From positions 2,380,959-2,444,958 of the forward strand of contig OX291542.1 in the NCBI GenBank assembly GCA_946406115.1: DNA of 64,000 bases, written 5' to 3'. The translations under genes and the position numbers were made by a program. This document shows positions 11,455 through 22,441 of this stretch, piece after piece (the first letter of the stretch is position 1; every line of letters starts with the position of its first letter). Under the pieces are notes generated by a model. It was not told the DNA's origin. It was given only the letters and a program-made list of their open reading frames with translations, and ran no database searches. This DNA is from Apoda limacodes. Taxonomy: Eukaryota; Arthropoda; Insecta; Lepidoptera; Limacodidae.

Positions 11455-11662
11455 ATGAATATATATATAAATATATATATATACCAGCTGACCGGGCAGA
11501 CGCTGTTCTGCATGATACCGACTGCAGCGCGATCTGCCGAGCTGTTTGTGAATCTAAACCATCCAGGGCGCCACCCAAACGCATACAAAAAAAAATCATT
11601 TAAATCGGTCGAGCCGTTTAGTAGGAGTACGGTGACATACACACGTACAGTAGAATAATATA
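11455..11662 (+). repeat. TA-flanked interspersed repeat interrupting the Tc1 remnant
   Basis: TA-rich ends enclose CCAGCTGACCGGGCAGACG and, near the far end, AAATCGGTCGAGCCGTTTAG, an arrangement typical of lepidopteran nonautonomous elements. It abuts the broken Tc1 transposase, so it probably inserted there. Confidence 0.5.
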
Positions 11663-11689
11663 TATAACATGCATGTTGCCTTGTTTTTT

Positions 11690-11790
11690 TGTATTCGTCC
11701 CATTGCTTTGAATCTTTGGTAAGTTTTTGTGCCCACGGCCGCCGGGAAGGTTTCAGAATTAGTGAATTGAGAAGAAAAGAGGGATAAGGG
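11690..11790 (+). repeat. Helitron fragment related to 19293-19572
   Basis: The run TTTGGTAAGTTTTTGTGCCC, then GGGAAGGTTTCAGAATTAGT, closely parallels the interior of the Helitron at 19.3-19.6 kb. Neither end is present. Confidence 0.5.
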
Positions 11791-12408
11791 AAGAAGAGGT
11801 TATTTTATTATTCAATGAAAAATATATTCAACATCAAGCAACAATAACGGTAATAATGATCGATTATCAACATCGTCTCAGCACTAGATCTGTTACTGTG
11901 ACAGGTCAGGCCGTCCCACGTGTCAAGCTATATTTTACAAACTATTGAATGTAATTTTAAATTGCAAGGTTCACAATTATTTTAGAAACTTCTCTCGGGT
12001 GTATTTCGATACTTTTTACGATTTATGAGTTGAGCAAAATCTGTTTTAGAGTCTTAGGATCTCCTTTTTTAGACGTGAGTTATTAACTAACTTTTATTTA
12101 ACACAATCTAGCTAAATCTTATCAAAAATAAAGTCATCTAGAGTGACATAACTTTGAATATGGCCATTAATATCTGGGCGATTATATGATATTATGCTTT
12201 GCTCGGTAGTTTTACAAAAAATACAACTATATAGGTAAACTTAATATATTTCCCATATATAAGAATTGCTCGTTCAAAGTTATTAGATAGATAAATAATA
12301 TAACTAACTAGACATGTGTTTTTATTGTATATAAGATTTATAACTATTATAGTATTTCATTTGATAGTTTTAAAAAATGTCAGAAATAGAAAATGAAAAA
12401 CAATATAG
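11791..12408. other. AT-rich noncoding stretch
   Basis: No open frame, splice context or repeat structure that I can support. Confidence 0.4.
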
Positions 12409-12572
12409 TTATATATTTCGGCTTTTCTGTTGTTTTTGATGCAATAACAAAGTTACATATTACATAATTAATAAAAAGGTTCAAGTATATTTTTGTGTAT
12501 TGTATAAAATTTACTTTTATTTCTTAGGTTTTATTATTGCATTGGAAACAGCAGAAAAGCCGAACCATATAT
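12409..12572. repeat. Inverted repeat / hairpin, arms about 40 bp
   Basis: CGGCTTTTCTGTTGTTTTTG at 12419 and its near-reverse complement at 12534-12562 pair with few mismatches around an AT-rich loop of about 85 nt. Pairing extends outward through ATATAT-rich DNA. It could be a short MITE or a transcribed hairpin. Confidence 0.6.
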
Positions 12573-12920
12573 GTCGTCGCCCGATAGTTGAATCCGTTGT
12601 TCAAGTTTAGAATGAAACATAAATTATTATAAAAGTAAACAGATTATTATACGGAACTCGATTCGGTCGCTCCGCTTATTCGTTGTCGCAAGAGAACTTG
12701 AACCTAAGCCATATTACTTATACTGTGCGATTTCTGTTCTATTCTAAATGACATTTCGTTGGACGACCGATTCAATTATCAGGATTTAACCATATTCAAC
12801 TATGAATATGCACTATTTTTTTTCTTATTTCTTCCGCATTTATCACAATGGACATATTTGTAAACGATATAAAGGCCAGCTTCGCTGTTTATTTCTTGTT
12901 TTCTTTCATGTCCAATTTTA
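12573..12920. other. Noncoding DNA between hairpin and foldback element
   Basis: No gene or repeat recognised. The last eight bases, CAATTTTA at 12913-12920, form the left target duplication of the next element. Confidence 0.4.
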
Positions 12921-14219
12921 GGTGTCGGTTTCGTGTCCCCCCTGACAGTTCCCCTGGGGGAGACATCGGAACTTGCTTTCTAATACTATTTTAGGTACTT
13001 GTATCTCCCCTGTCATATAATTTTTTTACAGACTTCAATGTATTGACGTAGACTGTAATTTGACGAATAGGTAGGTTTGAACAAAAAACCTAAAATCTTA
13101 CAGCTCTCTGAAGTTTGAATTAATAGGACAACATTAGTCTAAGAGGGTGGTAAGGAAAAAATACTAAAGAACGAAGGGCTATTTTGAAGCCTAATGTCCA
13201 TCTAACATGTCCAAATGGTTGTACGAACGAGATTTTTTTCTCGGTGGACCAACTAAATAGTTGAACATTAAAAAAAATATGGAATATAAATACCAAAGTT
13301 TTTTAACGAAGTTCAATTAAGGACAGGGTTTTGCTCTTAATCTCTTCAAAGCATTATTCTAGCTTTAGAATAGCAACCGACATCTCCAAAACTATACAAT
13401 CTTTATTTCGGATGACAGCTGTCAAACTAGAAAGGGCTTTTTCTCCGTAACCATTGATCGTAGACCAGTAGTTTGTTTACAGAAATGATAGACCTCATAA
13501 AGATCTTTATTTCAGCTGACAGCTGTCAAACTAGAGAGGGCTATATCTCCGTAACTATTGATCGTAGACTATTAGTTTCTTCACAGAAATTATAGATCAC
13601 ATCAAGATCCTTATTTCGGATGACAGCTGTCAAACTAGCAAAGAGATAGATAGCTCTTTCTATCTATATAGGTTATCTACAATGTCACATTTGGATGTCT
13701 GGAAGAGTAAGTTTTTGTAAACAGTTTTAGAGATATAACCCTTGCAATTTTAAATGTCATCTATTATAAAGATCTTGAGATCTATAATTTCTGTGAATAT
13801 ACTTCTAGTCTACAATCAATAGTTACGAAGATATAGCCCTTTCTGATTTGACAGCTGTCATCCAAAATAAAGATCTTGATGCCATTTATCACTTCTGTAC
13901 CGAAACCACTTCTCTACCATCAATATAAACAAAGATAAAGCCCTTTGTAGTTTGACAGCTGTCATCCAAATGTAGATCTTGATGAGATCTGTCACTTCTG
14001 TAAAGAAACTTCTGGTCTACAATCAATAGTTATGGCGATATAGGCGTTTGACAAGTGTCATCCGAAATTAAGATCTTGAGATCTATCACTTACCTTAGTA
14101 CCTAAATAGGTTTAAGAAAGCAAGTTCCGATGTCTCCCCAGCCTAGTGGAGCCAACAGTACTTTTACAATTCTGTTGGCTCTCCAAGGAAACCGTCAGGG
14201 GGGACACGAGACCGACACC
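12921..14219. mobile_element. Noncoding foldback-type DNA transposon (1.3 kb)
   Basis: The ends are inverted: GGTGTCGGTTTCGTGTCCCC at 12921 and its near-reverse complement ending at 14219, with further pairing through a GAACTTGCTTTC / GAAAGCAAGTTC block. The flanks are CAATTTTA on the left and CAATTCTA (14220-14227) on the right, a probable 8-bp target duplication with one change. Inside are two arms of about 104-bp units in opposite orientation around a short centre. No open frame of note exists, so it is nonautonomous. An 8-bp duplication would fit hAT or P superfamilies, but the terminal bases match neither cleanly. Confidence 0.7.
13310..14095. repeat. Inverted arms of 104-bp units inside the foldback element
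   Basis: The palindrome TGACAGCTGTCA occurs at 13413, 13517 and 13621, exactly 104 bp apart, in one orientation. It recurs at 13849, 13953 and (degenerate) 14049 in units running the other way, with a further eroded unit near 13745. Each unit also carries AAAGATCTT-like and ATCAATAGTTA-like blocks. The two arms could fold into one long hairpin. Confidence 0.75.
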
Positions 14220-14227
14220 CAATTCTA

Positions 14228-14903
14228 AGGTGTCAGTTATTCTACAGGTAACTAAATACCTATTCTTGTTCATTTTTGGGCATCACATAATATTGATACC
14301 TACTCAGAGTGTTTATGTATAGGTTTAGAAGGCAATTTATGTTAAAATTATTTTTAAGTAAACTGTTAATCAGATTTAAATGCGTTTTATTTAAAAATAT
14401 TAAATTAAAATATTACTATTTTACTCACATAATTCTAAGATTGTACAAAAATAATATAAAATACTGCACTTAAAACAACATATAGAATTACCTATTTCAC
14501 ATAGATTTATTTTAATCTCCATGTATCTGAAACAAAAATGAAATATTAGCAATTAACTAAAAGCCAAAGTAATAGTATAAGACCTATACGGTCAGGTTAT
14601 GTGATTTTTCCAATAGTCCACACAGAGGAAATGATAAACTGTTATAAAGGTACTCTTGTCATTAATGTTAAGGTACAGGATTCGGGATAAAGCTTCTCTC
14701 AAACAGAGTGTTATCTTACCTTTTTTTAAAAAGTGCATTCAGACTTCAGACTTACAACAATGATCCTTTAAGTATTTGTATTGGACCTATAACCAGCTTG
14801 GGATATATCCATATACTTACACATCTGTTATTACAAACAAAACAAAGTTAACGTCGTGCCTCCACTTGGACCACATGTAAGATAACAACTTTGTATATCA
14901 GCA
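14228..14903. other. AT-rich noncoding stretch
   Basis: No supported gene. Right after the target duplication the sequence reads AGGTGTCAGTT, oddly similar to the foldback element's own end. Confidence 0.4.
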
Positions 14904-14927
14904 CTCTCTCTCTCTCTCTCTCTCTCT
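14904..14927. repeat. (CT)12 microsatellite
   Basis: Uninterrupted CT dinucleotides, 24 bp. Confidence 0.9.
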
Positions 14928-15557
14928 AGGAACTTATGGTCACCCGCTATGACTCGTACCCAAGAAGCTTATATACAACACTGGAATTTACATCTAAAAC
15001 ATAGCGTTGAAGACGATCGCTTTTCCACATTGCATCTAATTGCCATGTGTAATAAAGAAGTCGCAACAAAATTTTAAAATCAAGAGTTTCTGAAACGCGT
15101 TCCTAGCTAAACTACTAAAATCTATCTACCTATACAATTATATAATCTAAACAACTATTTTAACAGCTCAACATGAGCTCAACAGACTAGATTTCCAAAA
15201 ATTATCAAATACTTATTACGTCTTTTGTGCTATTTTAAATACTTTTTAGATATTTGGCCACAAGAAATTGTTTGACATTGTTCAACTCAATGAACAATAA
15301 TAAAATAACTAACAAACCAAGTCGCATGACAAACTATATGTTGTGTGAATGTTGAAATGTGAATGTAGGTTACTCGTGGAAACTGCGAAATTGATTGTAT
15401 TATCTAGGCAATAGACTTTGTAACATCACTGTGCACACCAACAGCACACTTATATATATTATAGTTGTTAAGTCAACATAAATAAACATATATAAAGCAG
15501 AAATTTGTTAAATAAAATTAATTGGAATCAAGAATCAGTCGAGTTTTACTCCTCCTC
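14928..15557. other. AT-rich noncoding stretch
   Basis: No gene or clear repeat seen. Confidence 0.4.
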
Positions 15558-15728
15558 CCCTGAAGTTCCCAGCAACCGCTGGATGAGCAGCCCTGAAGTA
15601 CCCAGCACCCGCTGGACGAGTAGCCCTGAAGTACCCAGCAACCGCTGGAGGAGCAGCCTTGAAGTACCCAGCAACCGCTGGAGGAGCTGCCCTGGCTAGA
15701 TGTTCCCAGCATCCGCTGGATGAGCTGA
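15558..15728 (+). repeat. 33-bp minisatellite, five units
   Basis: Units begin CCCTGAAGTA at 15558, 15591, 15624, 15657 and (diverged) 15690. Each holds CCAGC..GCTGG, a small self-complementary core. The period is a multiple of three, so both strands stay open and show artificial repeated peptides; I do not call a gene. Confidence 0.8.
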
Positions 15729-17030
15729 CATTATATGTCTTCCAGCATCCTCTCACTGCGGCCAGGAAACCTTTAGCCGTCAGTCGATTGGACTTGTGAG
15801 TCCGCTTGACCACAGTGAGAAAATCCATCCTGTGTACATTGCACGACGTACACACACCCCTTCCTACCTACCTTCCGTCTGCCACCATAGGTCTCCTGGT
15901 GACAGGCAATCCCGTATATATCTATATATTTATATATTGTTTGAATCCTATGGTTAGGGCTAGGGCGTTAGGGACACGATAGGTAGGGTAGGCCCAGGTA
16001 CACAATTAGCTAGGTAAACACACTTACTTACAATCACTAACCTAGGATACATGCACAAGGGGTCCAGATTATATTTACAAACAATTAGGGAGCTAGGGAT
16101 AGGTTGTAGGAGTAGGTGTTAGGGTAGGATTTCCCCTCCGTTACTGTTAACTTATCTGGTAGCTAAACGCCCGCGCAGGATAAGGTGCCGGTTGCCAGGT
16201 GCAGTTTAACCGACATTATAAAATTATAGTAAGAAAAATATCTCAACTACAGCAGACCATAAATGTGTACTAAAGTGAAAGCAAGTCGTTCATTTTCCTG
16301 ATTATTGGAAGTCAGATTTAAATATTAATATGGCAACACTAATAAAAGCAAGTGGCCGGGGTCACCTAGGGCGCGTTCGTTTTGGGATGCAGAATCATTA
16401 ATTTCCTTACTTTTGTCACCTGTCATCCGTTCTTTTAGCATCAAAAAACTTTTTAATAAAAAAAAACAACCGGCTTCAAAAAGATTCACTAAAAAGGTAA
16501 AATAATTACTTATTTCTAAACAATCTGATCTGAATTACAGTTTGAAGTTGGTTTCTATTTAATTTACCTAATAGTTAATAACACGCTTCACTTGCATAAA
16601 TATATATATACAGTCGAATTGAGAACCTTCTCCTTTTTTTGAAGTCGGTTAAAAATATCAAAATTTTAGTATCATCTGTAACAATCTGTCATGCGTTAGT
16701 TTACGATATTTTTGTTATTTATGTCACTTTTGCCACCTAAAAATGAAACTTTAGACCCATGTCTGGAGGTGGGGTTTTAGTGTTAATCTGTCAAACTGCC
16801 TATACATATTCATTGTTTATGGTAGTGTGTGTACGTCAACCACCGGCTGTCTTGTTCTTCAGTACGCTTTTGTAACTCAGCCGAGCCACGTGCGCAATGA
16901 AACTAGTTATAACAAGGAAGTAGTTATCACTTTACTTTATCACCTTCAGCAACAAATGCAACTTTTTGACAAACTAATTAAAATTTAGTTTAAATAAAAA
17001 AATGGGTGAACTTAAACAATCAAACGTTAA
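15729..17030. other. Noncoding DNA with repeat pieces
   Basis: A CCAGCATCC block at about 15742 continues the minisatellite motif. Near 16460-16656 lies a repeat bounded by CAACCGGCTTCAAAAAG and TTGAAGTCGGTTAAAAA, reverse complements of one another, so it is probably a small inverted-end element. No gene seen. Confidence 0.45.
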
Positions 17031-17219
17031 ATGCTCCCGTTATGGATGACTCGTACAAATCTGTTCCCAATAGTACTTATGTGGAGGTCGAAACAACAGC
17101 GCAGTGCCCCCTGCTCCAGAAAAAAACCGGTTACGATCTGTGTGTGGTCCGGTGGTGATCATCCGGTGTGTATCTACCTATGTATACAAGCGAATAATAA
17201 TCCCTTTAATTGCAGCGTT

Positions 17220-17470
17220 TCCATATTGGTGTTTTGCTTTAAACAATAGTGTACGTACAAGTAAATATACACCATTTGAGTTAGTATTCTGTCATAAGTA
17301 TTGTTTATCAAAATCTGAGTGACAAAGTTAGAAATTATATAAGCCCAACACATAACTCAGATAGTTATTCACTATAATTAAGGTATAGATTGCAAAGAGC
17401 ACAAAAAGATGCTCACAATTATTTTGTAAAAGGTAAAGAAAAATAGAAGGTAATTGAACCACCCACTAAG
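17220..17470 (+). pseudogene. Ty3/gypsy-type integrase C-terminal remnant
   Basis: SVRTSKYTPFELVF (about 17247-17290) matches the block that closes the integrase core in insect Ty3/gypsy elements. It is followed in another frame by YRLQRAQKDAHNYFVKGKEK (17385-17444), the usual following helix. Several stops separate the pieces. No LTR was found next to it. Confidence 0.55.
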
Positions 17471-17639
17471 CTGGTCAACAAATTTTTATTCCCACGTCCA
17501 ACGTCAACAGCAATAAGGCAAGTCAAACTTAGAACAAATAGTAGATATGCAGGAGGGCAAAATGACTGAAAGGGTCCCAATAGAGCATGACTAAAAAGCA
17601 AACCAGCTGTTATAAAATGGTCCGTAATAGAAGCCCCAC

Positions 17640-19013
17640 CAGCAGTCCTGAAAATATTGTTAGGTTACAGAATCCCTTTTAACATTCCAAACATTCCAGT
17701 TTCTATGGAAATGCAAAAAATTGAGGAAGATATTTAACAGGGAGCTTATTGGTAACAGTCTCGAGTACACCAGACTCTTAAATCCCAGAGACACATGTAT
17801 GCAAGTAGTTCTTACCTCTCGAGACCCGTGAAAGTACTTGCATTCATTTTTTCTCGAAATCCATTCTGACTCAAGACTCAACGCGAACGATTAAATGGCG
17901 AAAATAGATATACAATTATTTACCGATAGTACCAACACATTGCAGATTGCTGACTCTATCTAACGCATGAAGGGAAAACTTTCGAGGTCACATATGTTTG
18001 GATTATCAAGCGCTTCTTAGGCTTTTTCAAAAGTGACAAATTAGCTGGCACATTGGCTTAGACAAACAGAGGATGTAAAGATCGTAGTTTACCTGGACGA
18101 TTTGCTCTTGATCCACCAAAATCCAGCCATATTGAAAAATCAAATTACATTTGTGTTACACAAGAGTAAGGGTGGTCAATTAAAGGAACGAGTCACGGGT
18201 AGATCCTTACTCAGTGCCTAGTATATTTAGGCAAGAACACGCGCCGAAACAGATAGCTATCAAACAAATCGAATCTTTAACCCGAAATTCATCATGGAAA
18301 GCCACGAGGAGGGACGCAAAAAAACCAACCAACTCCAACCAACTAGGTCCAACTAGGAAGGCGACATAGCTGCTGGTTGTAGATAGCATCCAACAAACTT
18401 CCAAAATCAAGGCGCGACACACGTTATCTCGTAACAATCATAACCCTTTTCGAATTGAAATGGTGGGAAAAGCCTCAGGGGAGTGGTGCCATAGCGAACG
18501 GCCAAATACTGCGAGATCACTGGATGGAATCACAAAAACGTTGTAACTGCAACCAATAAGAGCTTTGGGCACTCTACAAAACCGTAAAAATTTGTCCCAG
18601 TAATTTGGCAGACGGAAAATCGAACGGCAACTGCCTACAAGACAAGGCGACACCAAGTCAAGAATAATTTTAAAATTAACAACAAACATCCTTCACATGT
18701 TAAAATTGCAACCTGTTGGACCGCTTTATCCTAGGCAACGGCTGAACAGACAGCCTCTCCTAGACGAAAATCTACCAGAATGGCACTTAAAAGCTCTCAT
18801 AATAAAGTGATTTGTCAATTATGGGGCACTCCGGAAGTAGAGCTGTCTGCGTCGATGCGCTCAGCACTTGTACCCACTTACGTATCAGAGGGTGCAACCG
18901 ATGTCAGAATTCAGTACACAGACGCCTTTAGCCGAAGGTGGAAAAACAGCCTAGGATGTGTACTTTTTCCTCCCGGTCTGATGCCAAGAGTACTTTACCA
19001 CCTACAACAATAA
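17640..19013 (+). pseudogene. DIRS-like retrotransposon RT/RNase H remnant
   Basis: Scattered frames give IPFNIPNIPVSMEMQKIEED at the start, VVYLDDLLLIHQNP with the RT active-site YLDD at 18090-18101, and at the end WGTPEVELSAS, TDAFSRRWKNSLG and FPPGLMPRVLYHL (18814-19005). The last set matches the distinctive RNase H end of DIRS-type elements, where a GxxEVDLFAS block precedes DAFS. Many stops and frameshifts are present. No tyrosine recombinase was seen. Confidence 0.55.
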
Positions 19014-19292
19014 CCTGAAGGAATTAGCTCAAAATGAACATGTTTATTATATTAAAATGACATTATCTATCAGGTCTGCCTAGCCAAGCCTGCTCCCCCC
19101 TAATCCAAAAGCTGGCTACGCCCATGTTCAAAGGAGAGGAAATTAGCGATCGAAACACTTTTTCTAATCATTATTTTTCCACTTTCCTTTCCTTTCCACT
19201 GCAAATTGCGAAAGTGTTAACCTAAGTATTTACATTTATTATTTGTTGAGAATTGAGACTGATTAATGTAAATTTTTACGATTATGATTGAA

Positions 19293-19572
19293 TCTATATA
19301 TATAAAAATGAATCCCTATTCCCTTGGTCACGCCATCACGCGTGAACGGCTCGACCGATTTCGCTAATTATTTTTCTGTTGTGTTTGTTATTATCAGGAG
19401 AATGTTCTTATGAAAAAAAAAAACGAACGAGTCGGACTCGCGCAATAAGGGGAAACCGATTGTAATGAAATTTTGGTAAGTTGTTATGCACATGTCGGGG
19501 AAGGTTTCTGAATTAGTACAACCCTTTCACAATAGGTTGGTGCGGAGAAATAACGTTCGCCGGGTCAGCCAG
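19293..19572 (+). mobile_element. Nonautonomous Helitron
   Basis: It begins TCTATATATATAAAAATGAA, has a GAGTCGGACTCGCGC palindromic interior and ends CGCCGGGTCAGCCAG before T. TC at the start, a CTRR-like end and AT flanks without target duplication fit a lepidopteran Helitron. No coding sequence. Confidence 0.65.
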
Positions 19573-19919
19573 TTATTTATAAAGAAGCTCAATATATAAC
19601 AAGACAGCAAATCTGAATTCTAATATAAATACTCCTTTTTACAAATCCCTCCGCATTTCCTTTCCTATTTTCCTTCATATACCAGTATTCAGCACCGGCA
19701 GCGTATAAATACGTCTTCCATGTTCAAACGGAAGCAAGAACACCTTTGCTTACGGTTTCTGCCGCAGCTTGAACCACACCTAAGGGCCTTGCCGGCTCCA
19801 GTCCAGGTACTTAATATGACAGCCGGCGCCTCGTACCTGAGTGACCTTGAGTTCGCAGTAAAGCTAAAATTCTAAAGACCGTTTTGGAAAACTTCTCGTA
19901 AAATCGGGAACCGAATATT

Positions 19920-20225
19920 TCTTCGTTCGATCGGGTCTGGCATCGGGGTCTTCTATTGAAGTTGCCATCTTACGGACTGCCTGAGGGTTTGTGCATATGG
20001 GTGGCTAGCTTTTTGTCTGGCATACGAGCCGTAGTTGACAGTAGTTGCTCTGATAGCATGGACATAAATGGACTGAAATAAAAATGCAAGGCTCTGTGCT
20101 GTCTCCTACGCTGTTTCTACTTCATATCAATGGCACGTTGTCTATCAACACAAACATTGCTATGCAGATGACAGTACAGGAGAGCCCGTGGGGATCGCGT
20201 CAGAGCTCCCATATAGGGCAGGTTC
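19920..20225 (+). pseudogene. Jockey-type LINE reverse transcriptase fragment
   Basis: Frames read LPSYGLPEGLCIWVASFL (about 19964-20015), then QGSVLSPTLFLLHIN (20087-20131) and, after a frameshift, CYADDST, the RT catalytic YADD. The order is right for a jockey-type polymerase palm, but several frameshifts break it and both ends are missing. Confidence 0.65.
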
Positions 20226-20331
20226 CCTCAACAACTCCCCTCTCACCAGGGAGGGAGGGGGACAACCTTACCAATCCGTCTGTGGCTTGTCCCGATGAAG
20301 GCGGGAGGCAAATGACAGTGTGCCAGTGTGC

Positions 20332-20450
<119 letters not shown>

Positions 20451-20705
20451 TATTGAGGTAATAAAGGTAAAATTACAAGAAAATGGTATTTCCAAGAATT
20501 ACTCAATGTAGCTAGACTGTTGTAAAACAGCAAACTATTTCGCATACCAAGGAGAATATATGAATTATTACTACGCATACTATTGTACGTTCCCTATGAC
20601 AGGATAACGAGAAAATTTGTGGTCAACAAACGGTACAATATAGTATACTGCTACAGGGAATTCAACAGGGTTGTACCGGATGTAAAGAGGCACTAGTATA
20701 AACCG

Positions 20706-20932
20706 ATTGTTCAAACCAGTAAGGGTTCGGGAGCCGGAGCGTACTCTGCTGACCTAGATTTGCACGTATCGAGAGTTCTAGGTAAGTTTAACACAATATT
20801 CCAAGCGGACTGTGAAGGCAAAATCCATGCTGCAAGGAATGTGGCGAGCAAGAAGATCACGGATTACGAAATCAGAATTCTCTCGGATAGCGCTACTTTT
20901 TTGAGAGCTCTCGAAGGTAACACATTTTGATG
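20706..20932 (+). pseudogene. LINE RNase H domain remnant
   Basis: GSGAGAYSADLDLHVSRVLG is followed by FQADCEGKIHAARN and ITDYEIRILSDSATFLRALEG, then a stop. The SG-GAY start, QAE-like middle (QADCEG) and ILSDS block match RNase H domains of I/R1/LOA-type non-LTR retrotransposons. It ends exactly where the left inverted end of the next DNA transposon begins. Confidence 0.6.
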
Positions 20933-21510
20933 AAAACTAAAACTGCATTATTGGTTTATGGAAAATCAATAATCCTAGCCAGAAATCAAATCCATTGATT
21001 TTGAAAAAAAAACACACACTTTATTATTACACCATTCGATAGTGTCGCTAATAAGGAACGAATTCTGGGAAGTAATGACATTCATATTTTAAAGACATTT
21101 CTTTAATTATCATACCTACTGTACCTATTCCAACACTTTTTTATTTTCTGAGCTGACTATGCAGTTGGCTGTTGCAGCCATTACTGCTTCGCCGGACTTT
21201 TTTGGGCGAGTCTCTGAAGGAGCCTCAGCCCGTATAGCGCCCAACGCTCAAGGGATTCCCGCGGGGGGAGCCTCGGCTTGGGTTGTCGCTCTCGGGGGCG
21301 TCCCTTCGTCCGGCGTGAGTCTCGAACCCGAAGGTGAGTCACCGCCAGGAGGGGAGTTCCCCGTTACGCTGGTGCGGTTGCGATTGAGTGGGGGCGAGTA
21401 GCGCACCGGCACTCCTTGATACCTCTGTATCCGTTCGGGCGCCGACGAACCCGGGGACGTCGGCGTCGTGTTTGGAGGGAGGCCCTATTGGGGGAGGTCA
21501 TTGAGACTAA

Positions 21511-21532
21511 TCTCGCTATCCGGATAGCGAGA
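21511..21532. repeat. Perfect 22-bp palindrome in the jockey 3' region
   Basis: It is centred on TATCCGGATA and reads identically on both strands. The same 22 bp are unchanged in the second copy at 55181-55202. Confidence 0.85.
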
Positions 21533-21534
21533 CT

Positions 21535-22440
21535 GTCGAAGGCTTTCGCTACATCGAAGAAGACAGCGCCCGTGTGCCGGGGCTTGCCTAATACTGGTTG
21601 GAAGCCAGTGAGAATGTGTACTGTGATGCGGAGGACTTAATGGACGCATAAGTGTTTGGCACGGAAGCCGAACTGCTCGTCTATTAAAATGCCACTGGAG
21701 ACTATAGCGTTCCGTAGGCGAGCAAGGAGGAGACGTTCGTAGAGTTTACCAAGGGCCTTTAGTAAACTTATGGGGCGGTAGGAGGACGGCTCGGTACGAG
21801 CTTTTCCTGGCTTGTGGATGCCTATAGCAATTGCAACTTTCCATTGAGAAGGAAAGGTGCAATTTTCAATAGCAGCGTTGAAAATCGCTTCTAGAAGGCA
21901 GAGAAGGGAAAGAGTTAAGGGCTTTAGGATATCGTTAAAGATACCGTCCGCGCCGGGGGCTTTACGGGGGCGTAGGTCTTTGATGACCTGTTTGACTTCG
22001 TCGACAGTGACTGGGGGCAGGGGGTCTTGTGGGGGCAGAGAAGTGGTCGGGATCGAACGGTTGTACGCTTAAGGCACATTGGGCTTGGAGGTTAGACGCT
22101 AGGCAATCCGCTTTTTCGTCGTCATCGAACGCGGGAACGTTGTTGGGACGAGTTAACGGAGGGAGAGAGTTGGCGGTGTCTGATTTTAAAGCTCTGGCTA
22201 AGTGCCAATAAGCTTGGTGAGAAGGAGAAATGTTCTCCATCAGATCACCGAAACGTTGGGCGCGAAGCTCAGCTACAGAGGTTCTTACACGGCGGTGTAA
22301 GTCGTTGAAGCGAGCTTTATTTTCGATAGCGGGAGCGTGATCGCGTCTGCGGCCGGCCGCGTTACGCTCAGTCATTAGCGACCTGATGTGCTGAGGCAGA
22401 ATTAGGTGGTGGTAGTCACCAGCTGGCACTTGTCTTGAGC
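21535..22440 (-). pseudogene. Jockey ORF2: linker and N-terminal RT
   Basis: The linker ends with SHQAYWHLARALKSD and is followed, after frameshifts, by KQVIKDLRPRKAPGADGI, a block typical of jockey RTs. Next come YRPISLLKALGKLYERLLL and FFDVAKAFD. The remainder of the palm, including YADD, is absent in this copy. Confidence 0.7.
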
Positions 22441-22441
22441 A

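Noticed and set aside
15505..15855. Repetitive Pro/Ser-rich and Gly-rich frames over the 33-bp minisatellite
   Set aside because: Open in several frames on both strands because the period is a multiple of three; no independent coding evidence.
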